Positions 13,678 through 22,256 of a stretch of 64,000 nt of DNA are shown in pieces. How positions within the stretch are numbered: position 1 is the stretch's first letter; each line of letters opens with the position of its first letter. The notes under the pieces are model-generated. The model was not told the origin of the DNA and made no database searches. It saw only the letters and a program-made list of their open reading frames with translations. Origin of the DNA: Micromonospora cabrerizensis (GTDB taxonomy: Bacteria; Actinomycetota; Actinomycetes; Mycobacteriales; Micromonosporaceae); the NCBI RefSeq assembly GCF_022230955.1, contig NZ_JAKKFI010000054.1, positions 62,001 through 126,000 on the forward strand, given 5' to 3'. Position numbers and translations under genes: made by a program.

Positions 13678-13708
13678 ACGGAGGGCGTGCGCCCCGCGCG
13701 CCCTCCGT
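13678..13708 (+). terminator. Intra-operon hairpin between receptor and permease
   Basis: ACGGAGGGCG (13678-13687) pairs perfectly with 13699-13708 across an 11-nt loop. Likely partial terminator or mRNA 3'-end stabiliser giving excess of binding protein over membrane components. Confidence 0.65.
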
Positions 13709-13740
13709 GTCGGTAACCTCCGGGAAGGCAACGAGCGAAC

Positions 13741-14535
13741 GTGAAGCTGCGACGCCGCCAGCGGGAGCGGTTGTCCCTCGGGCTCCAGTACCTGGTCTTC
13801 ATCGCCGTCATCGCCGCGGTGCTCTTCGCCGCGGACTGGGACAGGCTGGCCGACGCGTTCTTCCGCGTCGACATCATCAAGTCCATGTTCCCGACGATCA
13901 TCACCGTCGCGCTGCGCAACACCGTCCTCTACACGCTGGGCGCGTTCGCCTTCGGCCTCGTGTTCGGGACCATCCTGGCGCTGATGCGGCTGTCCCGGGT
14001 CGCGCCGTACCGCTGGGTGGCCACGGCGTACATCGAGCTGTTCCGGGGCCTGCCGGCCCTGCTGGTGCTCTTCCTCGTCGGGTACGGCATCCCGATCGCC
14101 TTCCCGGAGCGCGAGATCCCGGGCGGTGTGTTCGGTTCGATCGCGATCGGGCTCGGGTTGACCGCCGCCGCCTACATGGCCGAGACCATCCGGGCCGGCA
14201 TCCAGGCCGTCCCCAAGGGACAGATGGAGGCGGCGCGCACCCTCGGCATGTCGCACTTCACCGCCATGCGCACGATCGTCATCCCACAGGCGTTCCGGAT
14301 CGTGATCCCGCCGCTGACGAACGAGCTCATCCTGCTCACCAAGGACTCGTCGCTGGCCTACGTGCTGGGCGTGACGGCGCAGACCATCGAGATCACCAAG
14401 TTCGGTCGGGACATGCTCAACGACCGGGTGAACGCCACCCCGCTCCTGGTGGCCGGCCTCGCGTACCTGATCATCACTCTGCCCCTGTCCCAGGTGGTAC
14501 GTCGCCTCGAACTCCGCTACGCCAAGGCCCGGTGA
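13741..14535 (+). CDS. Amino-acid ABC transporter permease (HisM/GlnP type)
   Basis: 264 residues from a GTG with GGGAAGG upstream. About five hydrophobic helices and the binding-protein-dependent EAA loop ([21 protein letters not shown]) that contacts the ATPase. One permease gene suggests a homodimer. Ends four bases before the ATPase start, so the two are co-translated. Function is import of the ligand delivered by the upstream lipoprotein. Confidence 0.94.
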   Translation: MKLRRRQRERLSLGLQYLVFIAVIAAVLFAADWDRLADAFFRVDIIKSMFPTIITVALRNTVLYTLGAFAFGLVFGTILALMRLSRVAPYRWVATAYIELFRGLPALLVLFLVGYGIPIAFPEREIPGGVFGSIAIGLGLTAAAYMAETIRAGIQAVPKGQMEAARTLGMSHFTAMRTIVIPQAFRIVIPPLTNELILLTKDSSLAYVLGVTAQTIEITKFGRDMLNDRVNATPLLVAGLAYLIITLPLSQVVRRLELRYAKAR

Positions 14536-14539
14536 CCGC

Positions 14540-15379
14540 ATGACGACGACCGCATCCCGCCCCGCCATCGAGATCCGCGACCTGCACAAGTCCTTCGGGC
14601 CGCTCCAGGTGCTCAAGGGCATCGACTTCGAGGTCGGCCAGGGCGAGGTGGTCTGCGTGATCGGGCCGTCCGGGTCCGGCAAGTCGACGCTGCTGCGCTG
14701 CGTCGACCTGCTGGAGGAGCCGACCGCCGGCAGGATCTGGGTGAACGGCGTCGAGATGACCGACCCGGACGTCGAGGTCGACGCGGTCCGACGCGGCATC
14801 GGCATGGTCTTCCAGTCGTTCAACCTGTTCCCGCACCTGACCGTGCTGAACAACCTCACCATCGCCCAGCGCCGGGTGCTCCGGCGCGGCCGGGCCGAGG
14901 CCGAGCGCGTCGCCCGGGCCAACCTGGAACGCGTCGGGCTGACCGACAAGGCCGACGTGTTCCCGGCGCAACTCTCCGGCGGTCAGCAGCAGCGGGCGGC
15001 CATCGCCCGGTCGCTGTCGATGGAGCCGAAGGTGATGCTCTTCGACGAGCCGACCTCCGCGCTGGACCCGGAGCTGGTCGGGGACGTGCTCACCGTCATG
15101 CGCAAACTGGCCGAGGACGGCATGACGATGATGGTGGTCACCCACGAGATGGCCTTCGCCCGCGACGTCGCCGACCGGGTCGTGTTCATGGACGGTGGGG
15201 TGGTGGTCGAGCAGGGGCCACCGCAGGAGGTGCTCGGCGCTCCGAAGCACGAACGGACCCGTTCGTTCCTCTCCCGGGTCCTCGACCCGACCCGGGTCGC
15301 CCAGCTCGGTCAGACCGATCAGGCACCCGAGGCGCCGGAGGCCCCCGGCCTGCCGGCGGACGACCGCCACCGCCTCTGA
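14540..15379 (+). CDS. Amino-acid ABC transporter ATP-binding protein (GlnQ type)
   Basis: 279 residues. Walker [11 protein letters not shown]-loop in [11 protein letters not shown], signature LSGGQQQR, Walker [13 protein letters not shown] and switch His in VVTHEM; all intact and of the PAAT subfamily. A short acidic/Pro C-terminal tail follows the domain. Last gene of the importer operon, closed by a strong hairpin 22 bases downstream. Confidence 0.95.
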   Translation: MTTTASRPAIEIRDLHKSFGPLQVLKGIDFEVGQGEVVCVIGPSGSGKSTLLRCVDLLEEPTAGRIWVNGVEMTDPDVEVDAVRRGIGMVFQSFNLFPHLTVLNNLTIAQRRVLRRGRAEAERVARANLERVGLTDKADVFPAQLSGGQQQRAAIARSLSMEPKVMLFDEPTSALDPELVGDVLTVMRKLAEDGMTMMVVTHEMAFARDVADRVVFMDGGVVVEQGPPQEVLGAPKHERTRSFLSRVLDPTRVAQLGQTDQAPEAPEAPGLPADDRHRL

Positions 15380-15400
15380 CAACCGATCCCGTACGTCTGC

Positions 15401-15434
15401 GCGCCGGGTTGCCCGATCGAGGGCAACCCGGCGC
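15401..15434 (+). terminator. Terminator of the amino-acid importer operon
   Basis: A perfect 14-bp stem (GCGCCGGGTTGCCC, 15401-15414, with 15421-15434) with a GATCGA loop. Confidence 0.85.
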
Positions 15435-15727
15435 GGTCGTGTCGGCGGTGTCCGCCAGCGACTGACTGACCAGGCGCTGGACGTCCGCGACCGCCGTGTG
15501 TCAGGTTCATGTCAATCGACGGCCGTCGTGATGTCAAGGTAATCTTTTTGCAATCAGACCTGTACTTTCATCGATGGATTACATAAGTTGCTGTCATCCA
15601 CCGAAAGTCTTGAGTCTTCCGAGCAAAGTTCGCGACGAGCCTCACCCTCAGTCGTGCTACCGCCCCCGTGCTCGGGTCGATGCACCCTGTCCTCGTCGCG
15701 TCTTCGCCCGGTTGGGAACGGAGACCC
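15435..15727 (+). promoter_or_regulatory. Upstream region of the laccase operon with 11-bp phased TGTCA repeats
   Basis: No gene. TGTCA occurs at 15499, 15510 and 15532, that is 11 and 22 bases apart, so all three face the same side of the helix, as in direct-repeat sites for response regulators such as PhoP-type boxes. Downstream (15537-15610) the DNA is locally AT-rich (ATCTTTTTGCAATC) and has an imperfect inverted repeat ACTTTC (15564) / GAAAGT (15603). The laccase promoter is expected here. Confidence 0.45.
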
Positions 15728-16735
15728 ATGGACGACGATCACGCTGGTGGCCCTCGCCGCCACCTGTCCCGCCGATCGCTGATCGCCAGCGGCGCGCTCG
15801 CCGCCGGAGCGTTGGGCGCGTCCGCCCCGACGATCGGCACCGCGTTCGGAGGCAGCCCCGCCCGGGCCGCCGCCGGTGTCACCAAGAAGATCACCATCTA
15901 CGCCGAGCAGCTGCCCGGCAACCTGTTCGGGTACGGTCTCGCGCCCGGTCAGGCCACCGTGCCGGGCCCACTGCTGGAGATGTACGAGGGTGACACCCTG
16001 GAGATCACCCTGGTCAACACCACCAACCAGCGGCTGTCCATCCATCCGCACGGGGTGGACTACAGCACCGAGTCCGACGGCAGCCCGTTCAACGCCTCGT
16101 TCAACAATCCCGGTGAGACACGGACGTACGTCTGGCGCTCCCACGAGATGGTGGCCGCGGCGGGCCGGCGCTACATGCCGGGCAGCGCCGGCTACTGGCA
16201 CTACCACGACCACGCGATGGGCACCGACCACGGCAGCGGCGGTGTCGCGAAGGGACTGTACGGGGCGCTGATCGTCCGACGCCGTGGCGACATCCTGCCG
16301 GACAAGCAGTTCACGGTCGTGTTCCACGACATGACGATCAACAACAGGATGGCGCCGGCCACGCCCATGTTCGAGGCCAACCTGGGCCAGCGGGTGGAGT
16401 GGATCGCCATCGGTCACGGCAACCTGTTCCACACCTTCCACCTGCACGCCCACCGCTGGGCCGACAACCGCACCGGAATGCTGGAGGGCCCGAGCGACCC
16501 GAGCCTGGTCGTCGACAACAAGGACCTCAACCCGGGCAGCTCGTTCGGCTTTCAGGTGCTGGCCGGGGAGGGCGTCGGACCCGGGGCGTGGATGTACCAC
16601 TGCCACGTGCAGACCCACTCCGACGGCGGCATGGCCGGGATCTTCCTGGTGCGCAACGCCGACGGCAGCATGCCACCGGGCGCCGAGGAGGCGATCCACC
16701 GGTTCCAGGGCCACACCCACACGCACGGAAGTTAA
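15728..16735 (+). CDS. Two-domain multicopper oxidase (small laccase, SLAC type), Tat-exported
   Basis: 335 residues from ATG 15728. Tat signal (RHLSRRSLIASG, twin Arg at 15-16). Copper ligands in order: HPHGVDY (106, 108), WHYHDHAMG (158, 160), HTFHLHAH (235, 238, 240) and HCHVQTHSDGGM (291, Cys292, 293, 297, Met302), so T1 and the trinuclear site are complete. Length and missing middle cupredoxin domain match the trimeric Streptomyces small laccases. It oxidises phenols or other reductants with O2 outside the cell. First gene of a run of four secreted proteins; the next starts 18 bases later. Confidence 0.95.
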   Translation: MDDDHAGGPRRHLSRRSLIASGALAAGALGASAPTIGTAFGGSPARAAAGVTKKITIYAEQLPGNLFGYGLAPGQATVPGPLLEMYEGDTLEITLVNTTNQRLSIHPHGVDYSTESDGSPFNASFNNPGETRTYVWRSHEMVAAAGRRYMPGSAGYWHYHDHAMGTDHGSGGVAKGLYGALIVRRRGDILPDKQFTVVFHDMTINNRMAPATPMFEANLGQRVEWIAIGHGNLFHTFHLHAHRWADNRTGMLEGPSDPSLVVDNKDLNPGSSFGFQVLAGEGVGPGAWMYHCHVQTHSDGGMAGIFLVRNADGSMPPGAEEAIHRFQGHTHTHGS

Positions 16736-16753
16736 CCGAAAGTGGGGACGGGG

Positions 16754-19700
16754 ATGACCAGAAAACTACGACGAACCCTTGCCGCGGTAGCGGCCTTCGC
16801 GACACTGCTTCCCGCGACGGCGGCGGCAGCCGCGCCGCGACCGGCCGCCACCCCGCAGGCAGCGCAGCCGCAGCGGACCGCCGTCCTCGTGTTCCACGGG
16901 CCGGTGGCCGAGCAGCAGGACCCGGTGTCCCGCGCGGTGGACACCATCAAACAGCTTGGTGCCGGTCATGACATCGATGTCACGGCCACCACGGACCCCG
17001 GCGTCTTCACCACGGCCGGGCTGTCCGCGTACCGCAGCGTGGTGTTTCTCTCCGCGACGGGCGCCGCGCTCAACCGCGACCAGGAGTCGGCGCTGCAGAG
17101 CTACATGAAGGCCGGCGGCGGTTTCGTCGGCATCGCCGACGCCGCCCGCGCCCAGGTCGACTCCACCTGGTTCACCGGCCTGATCGGCACCCGCCCGGCG
17201 GGCGCCATCCCGGTGGCCGAGCCGGTGGCCCGGGTGACCGCCAGCGGCGAGAACCCACCCAACGAGACCAAGGAGAAGCTGACCGACGGCGACGCCAACA
17301 CGAAGTGGCTCGTCCGTACCCCGACCGCCTGGGTGGCCTACGAGCTGAGCGCCGCCAAGCGGATCACCGGTTACGCGTTGACGTCGGCCAACGACTCCTC
17401 CGGCCGGGACCCGAAGGACTGGACCCTCCAGGGCTCCACGGACGGCCAGACCTGGTCCGACCTGGACCGGCGCACCGGCCAGAGCTTCCCGGACCGGTAC
17501 CAGACCCGGCGGTTCGACATCGCCACACCGCAGGAGTTCACGCGCTACCGGCTGAACGTCACCGCGAACAGCGGCGAACCGCTGGTCCAACTCGCCGACC
17601 TGCGCCTGTTCACCGGCAGCACCACCGCCCCGGAACCGCCCGCGGTGAACCGCGCGGTGGTGAACATCCTGGACCGGAAACACCCGGCCACGGCGTCGCT
17701 GCCGCTGACCATCACCCGCTCCGACCGCTGGGAGAACTGGGACCCGAACCCCATCGGCACGGTGCACACCCTCGCCCAGGTCGAGGAGCGGCACTACAAC
17801 CCGGGACCGGCCGCCAACGGCGCCTTCCACCCGGTGTCCTGGTGCCGGGACTACGACGGCGGCCGGTCGTTCTACACCGGCATGGGCCGCACCGAGGGCA
17901 GTTACGGCGAGGAGGCGTTCCGCACGCACCTCACCGGGGCTCTCAACTGGACCACCGGCCGCGTACGCGGTGACTGCCAGGCCACGATCGCCGCGAACTA
18001 CAAGGTGGAGCGGCTCACCGCGGCCAACCAGACCGGGCAACTGGACCAGATCGGCGAGCCGCACGGGCTCACCATCGCCCCCGACGGCACGGCCTTCTAC
18101 GTCGGCAAGGCGGCCTGCCCGAGCGGCCCGATCGCGGACTGGAACAACCCGAAGGTCGGTCTGGGCTGCGGCACCATCCACTCCTGGGACCCACGGACCA
18201 AGCAGGCCAAGCTGCTCACGACCCTGGAGGTGATGGGCAACCGGGGCAGCGGCTCCGAGCTGGTGAAGAACGAGGAGGGTCTGCTGGGCATCGTGCCCGA
18301 CCCCGCGTTCGCCGAGAACGGCTGGCTCTACGTCTACTGGATGCCGCACGACTCGGTCGACCGGGTGAAGCGGGTCGGGCAGCGCACCGTCTCCCGGTTC
18401 ACCTACGACCGCCAGGCGCAGAGCATCGACCAGACCACCCGCAAGGACCTGTTGCAGTTCCCGGTGCAGATCCACAGCTGCTGCCACTCCGGCGGCGGCA
18501 TGGCGTTCGACGCCAAGGGCAACCTCTACGTCGGCTCCGGCGACAACAACTCCTCCGAGGGGTCGCAGGGCTACGCCGGCAACAACTGGACCGAGGAGTA
18601 CGAGGGGATCTCGTTCCAGGACGCCCGCCGCACCTCGGGCAACACCAACGACCTCGCCGGCAAGATCATCCGGATCCACCCGGAGGCCGACGGGACGTAC
18701 ACCATCCCGGAGGGCAACCTCTTCCCACCGGGCACCGAGAAGACCCGGCCGGAGATCTACGTGATGGGCGTACGCAACATCGCCCGCCTCCAGATCGACC
18801 CGAAGCACCAGTGGCTGACCGCGGGCTGGGTCGGCCCGGACGCCTCGTCGCCCAGCCCCACCCTGGGCCCGGCCAAGTACGAGACCGCCACCATCATCAC
18901 CTCCGCCGGTAACCAGGGCTGGCCGTACTGCATGGGCAACCGGCAGCCGTACCGGGACCGCAGCAACACCGACGCGACAGTGCTGACCGGCTGGTACGAC
19001 TGCGACAACCTGAAGAACACCTCGCCGCGCAACACCGGTCTGGTGGACATCCCGGCCGCCCGGGACAACATGATCTGGTACTCGCCCGACGGCGGCGGCC
19101 CGGTCTTCCCGAAGCGGACCGACGGCAGCGGCCTGCCGACCTACGTCGCGGCCGACGCCACCTACACCCAGCCGTACCTGCGCGGCGGCGGGCAGGCCAT
19201 CATGTCCGGCCCGACGTACCACCGGGACCTCGTCGACACCACCAGCGGTGTGGCATGGCCGGAGCACTGGGACGGCAAGTGGTTCATCGGCGACCAGTCC
19301 AACGCCGCCAACCGGGTCGCGGTCACCGTCGACCCGGCCGGCGTGCCGCAGGCCGCCCCACCGGTGTACGCCGAGTCGCTGCGCGCCATCATCCCGGGCG
19401 GCAACGGCGACGCCCGGCTGCAGAGCTGGATGGACGCCAAGTTCGGCCCGGACGGCGCGCTCTACCTGCTGGACTACGGCGGCGGGTTCTTCAGCCTGCA
19501 CCCCAACCAGAAGCTGATCCGGATCACCTACACCGGTGGCGCGCCCACCCCGGTGCCCGCGGCGCACTCGGTCGCCGTGCAGAACAAGCCCCTGACCATC
19601 GCCTTCGACGGCGCCCGCTCCGGCGGCGTCAGCCACCGGTGGGAGTTCGGCGACGGCGCCACGTCCACCGAGGCGAATCCCCGGCACACGTACGCCAGGG

Positions 19701-20689
19701 TCGGCACCTACACCGCGAAGCTGACCGTCACGTACGCCGACGGTGAGACCGCGACGGTGCAGAGCACGGTCACGGTGGGCTGCGCGGTGCCCGACAGCCG
19801 GCAGAACGTGTGGCTCTACGACACCGACACCGGCGTGCCCAGTCGTACGGTCGGGCAGGGCTGCACGATCAACGACCTGATCGACGACGAGAGCACCTGG
19901 GCCGACCACGACGCCTTCGTCCGACACGTGACCGCGGTGACCCGCGCGTTGCAGGCCGACGACCTGCTCACCGCCCGGGAGGCCGGCACCCTCACCCGCC
20001 TGGCTGCCGCGTCGGCGGTCGGACGGAACGGGCGCACCGGGTACGAGCCGCTCTTCGACGGCACCGCCGAGTCGTTGCGCGGCTGGCAGCAGGCGCCGAC
20101 GGGCTCGTTCGCCATCCAGCCGGACGGGTCGCTGCGATCCAGCGGCGGCCTCGGCATGCTCTGGCACACGAAGGAACTCGGCGACTTCTCGCTGAAGCTC
20201 CAGTTCCGCGACATCGCACCGGGCACCGGCCGGGCCAACACCGGCGTCTTCACCCGGTTCCCGGACCCGCGGATCCCCCTGGAGCAGCGCCCGCCGGGCA
20301 GCTGCGGCACGGTCGGATCGGCCCGGACCTCGCAGGCCTGGGTGGCGATCTACTGCGGACACGAGATCCAGATCTACGACGGTGAGACCGGTGAGCCGCA
20401 GAAGACCGGTTCGGTCTACAACTTCGACCCGGTGCCGCTCGCCCAGGCCGGCGTCACCCCGAAGGAGCAGTGGAACGACTACGAGATCCGTGTCGTCGGG
20501 CAGCACTACACGATGGTCCGCAACGGTGTGGTGATCAACGAATTCGACAACACGCCGGGCAAGCAGTCCTCCCGTGCCGGCGACCCGCCGACGGACCTGC
20601 GGCAGTTCCTGCGCGGCTTCATCGGCCTGCAGAACCACGGTGACAACGACCTGACCGAGTTCCGCAACGTGCGCGTGCGCGAGCTCTAG
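16754..20689 (+). CDS. Giant secreted ThuA / discoidin / PQQ sugar dehydrogenase / PKD / DUF1080 protein
   Basis: 1311 residues from ATG 16754 (GGGG upstream). Sec signal (1-30). ThuA-like domain in two pieces (about 41-160 and 298-405), interrupted by an F5/8 type C (discoidin) carbohydrate-binding domain at about 167-285. Then a PQQ-dependent GSDH-type beta-propeller (about 415-925; GEPHGLTIAPDGTAFY, GGGMAFDAKGNLYVGSGDN), a PKD domain (930-1008; WEFGDGATST), an unnamed about 80-residue module (1010-1093; GCTINDLIDDE) and a DUF1080/3-keto-disaccharide hydrolase LamG-like domain (1096-1311). Likely binds and oxidises sugars or polysaccharides at the cell surface. Eight bases separate it from the cupredoxin gene. 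Confidence 0.9.
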   Translation: MTRKLRRTLAAVAAFATLLPATAAAAAPRPAATPQAAQPQRTAVLVFHGPVAEQQDPVSRAVDTIKQLGAGHDIDVTATTDPGVFTTAGLSAYRSVVFLSATGAALNRDQESALQSYMKAGGGFVGIADAARAQVDSTWFTGLIGTRPAGAIPVAEPVARVTASGENPPNETKEKLTDGDANTKWLVRTPTAWVAYELSAAKRITGYALTSANDSSGRDPKDWTLQGSTDGQTWSDLDRRTGQSFPDRYQTRRFDIATPQEFTRYRLNVTANSGEPLVQLADLRLFTGSTTAPEPPAVNRAVVNILDRKHPATASLPLTITRSDRWENWDPNPIGTVHTLAQVEERHYNPGPAANGAFHPVSWCRDYDGGRSFYTGMGRTEGSYGEEAFRTHLTGALNWTTGRVRGDCQATIAANYKVERLTAANQTGQLDQIGEPHGLTIAPDGTAFYVGKAACPSGPIADWNNPKVGLGCGTIHSWDPRTKQAKLLTTLEVMGNRGSGSELVKNEEGLLGIVPDPAFAENGWLYVYWMPHDSVDRVKRVGQRTVSRFTYDRQAQSIDQTTRKDLLQFPVQIHSCCHSGGGMAFDAKGNLYVGSGDNNSSEGSQGYAGNNWTEEYEGISFQDARRTSGNTNDLAGKIIRIHPEADGTYTIPEGNLFPPGTEKTRPEIYVMGVRNIARLQIDPKHQWLTAGWVGPDASSPSPTLGPAKYETATIITSAGNQGWPYCMGNRQPYRDRSNTDATVLTGWYDCDNLKNTSPRNTGLVDIPAARDNMIWYSPDGGGPVFPKRTDGSGLPTYVAADATYTQPYLRGGGQAIMSGPTYHRDLVDTTSGVAWPEHWDGKWFIGDQSNAANRVAVTVDPAGVPQAAPPVYAESLRAIIPGGNGDARLQSWMDAKFGPDGALYLLDYGGGFFSLHPNQKLIRITYTGGAPTPVPAAHSVAVQNKPLTIAFDGARSGGVSHRWEFGDGATSTEANPRHTYARVGTYTAKLTVTYADGETATVQSTVTVGCAVPDSRQNVWLYDTDTGVPSRTVGQGCTINDLIDDESTWADHDAFVRHVTAVTRALQADDLLTAREAGTLTRLAAASAVGRNGRTGYEPLFDGTAESLRGWQQAPTGSFAIQPDGSLRSSGGLGMLWHTKELGDFSLKLQFRDIAPGTGRANTGVFTRFPDPRIPLEQRPPGSCGTVGSARTSQAWVAIYCGHEIQIYDGETGEPQKTGSVYNFDPVPLAQAGVTPKEQWNDYEIRVVGQHYTMVRNGVVINEFDNTPGKQSSRAGDPPTDLRQFLRGFIGLQNHGDNDLTEFRNVRVREL

Positions 20690-20697
20690 GAGAGACG

Positions 20698-22224
20698 ATG
20701 ACCCGACGACTCACGGCCGCGCTGGCGGCGTTGCTGCTCACGGTGATCCCGTGGGCGGCGACGCCCGCCTCCGCCGCCCCGCGCGTCGCGGAACAGGTGC
20801 TGACCTGGACCGCCGACGGCGACATCACCCGCTACAAGTCCGCACCCGCCCAGGCGGTGGCCGGCGAGACCACCATCATCTGGGAGAACAGCGAGGCCAC
20901 CGGCAACACCATCGGGATGCCGCACACGCTGACCTTCGACACCAGCACCGAGGGCTACAACCACGACGTCACGCTGAACATCCTGGCCAGCCCGTTCGAC
21001 GCCAACAGCGGCCGCCACCAGGCGACCGTGAGGCTCACCCCGGGCCGCTACCGCTACTTCTGCTCGATCCCCGGGCACAGCCAGATGGTCGGTGAGCTGG
21101 TCGTCACCGAGGGCGGCGGAGGCGGCGACACCACGCCGCCGACGGTGACCGCCGCCGTGGCCGGCGACCGCGACAGCGACGGCAACTACGTCGGCGCGGC
21201 CACGGTGACCGTGACGGCCACCGACACCGGGTCGGGGGTGGAGACCGTCGAGTACCAGGTCGACGACAGCAGCTTCCTGCCGTACACCGAGCCGGTGCGC
21301 GTGACCGCGATCGGTGACCACTCAGTGCAGTTCCGGGCCACCGACCAGGACGGCAACGTCAGCGCGGTCGGCTCGGTGTCGTTCCGGATCGTCGAGCCGG
21401 GGGAGGACGACACCACCGCGCCGGTGGTCACGGCCGCACTGGCCGGCCAGCAGGACGGCGACGGCAACTACATCGGTACGGCCACCGCCACGCTGACCGC
21501 CACCGACAGCGGATCCGGTGTCGCCACCATCGAGTACGCGTTGGACGGGGCAGCCTTCACCGCGTACACGAATCCGATCGTCGTGAACGCGGCCGGGATG
21601 CACATGCTGCACTTCCGGGCCACCGACGTCGCCGGTAACACGTCGGCGGAGCAGATGTCCCACTTCACCGTCGTCGCCGCTCCGGAGGAGGACGAGACCC
21701 CGCCCGCCGTGACCGCCGCGGTGACCGGCGAGCGCAACGGCGACGGCGCGTACGTCGGTGCCGCGACCGTCGCCGTCACCGCGACCGACGCCGGTTCCGG
21801 TGTGGCCTCGGTCGAGTACGCGCTCGACACCAGCGGCTGGACCGCGTACGCCTCGCCGGTCACGGTCCGCGCCACCGGCGCGCACACCCTGCGGTACCGG
21901 GCAACCGACGCCGCGGGGAACGTGTCCACCGAGCAGTCGACGACGTTCACGGTGGTGGCCGACGGCACTGACGCCTGCCCCGGGTCCGACACCCGGGCCA
22001 CCGTGGTCATCGACGGTGACGACACCGGAGTCGGCAACGTCGACACCGGCAACGGCTGCACGATCAACGATCTGATCGACGAAAACGCCGACTACCCCGG
22101 CCACGCCCACTTCGTCCGGCACGTCGAGACGGTCACCGGCGCGCTGGTGACCGGCGGAACGCTCGACCGGCGGCAGCAGGGCGCCATCGTCCGGGCCGCG
22201 GCCCGATCGGACGTCGGCGCATGA
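20698..22224 (+). CDS. Secreted cupredoxin with three Ig-like repeats and the shared GCTINDLID module
   Basis: 508 residues, ATG after AGGAGA. Sec signal (1-26). Plastocyanin-like domain (about 27-138) with type 1 copper ligands: His in MPHTL, and Cys, His, Met in CSIPGHSQM. Three tandem Ig-like repeats of about 90 residues follow, each with TATDxGSGVxxxEYxxD and HxxxFRATDxxGNxS, of the type found in carbohydrate-active secreted proteins. The C-terminal about 80 residues repeat the GCTINDLIDE module of the preceding protein. Probably an electron-transfer partner of the flanking oxidase and dehydrogenase; that is inference. Confidence 0.88.
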   Translation: MTRRLTAALAALLLTVIPWAATPASAAPRVAEQVLTWTADGDITRYKSAPAQAVAGETTIIWENSEATGNTIGMPHTLTFDTSTEGYNHDVTLNILASPFDANSGRHQATVRLTPGRYRYFCSIPGHSQMVGELVVTEGGGGGDTTPPTVTAAVAGDRDSDGNYVGAATVTVTATDTGSGVETVEYQVDDSSFLPYTEPVRVTAIGDHSVQFRATDQDGNVSAVGSVSFRIVEPGEDDTTAPVVTAALAGQQDGDGNYIGTATATLTATDSGSGVATIEYALDGAAFTAYTNPIVVNAAGMHMLHFRATDVAGNTSAEQMSHFTVVAAPEEDETPPAVTAAVTGERNGDGAYVGAATVAVTATDAGSGVASVEYALDTSGWTAYASPVTVRATGAHTLRYRATDAAGNVSTEQSTTFTVVADGTDACPGSDTRATVVIDGDDTGVGNVDTGNGCTINDLIDENADYPGHAHFVRHVETVTGALVTGGTLDRRQQGAIVRAAARSDVGA

Positions 22225-22256
22225 GTCCTCGAATCTCATCGACAGGGAGTACAACG

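Noticed and set aside
12643..14949. 768-residue antisense frame over the amino-acid importer
   Set aside because: Overlaps three recognised ABC genes and has no family features.
16766..20638. 1290-residue open frame antisense to the giant ThuA/PQQ gene
   Set aside because: Composition is Val/Arg/Gly/Ala shadow sequence with no domain. The plus-strand protein has clear domains and a signal peptide.
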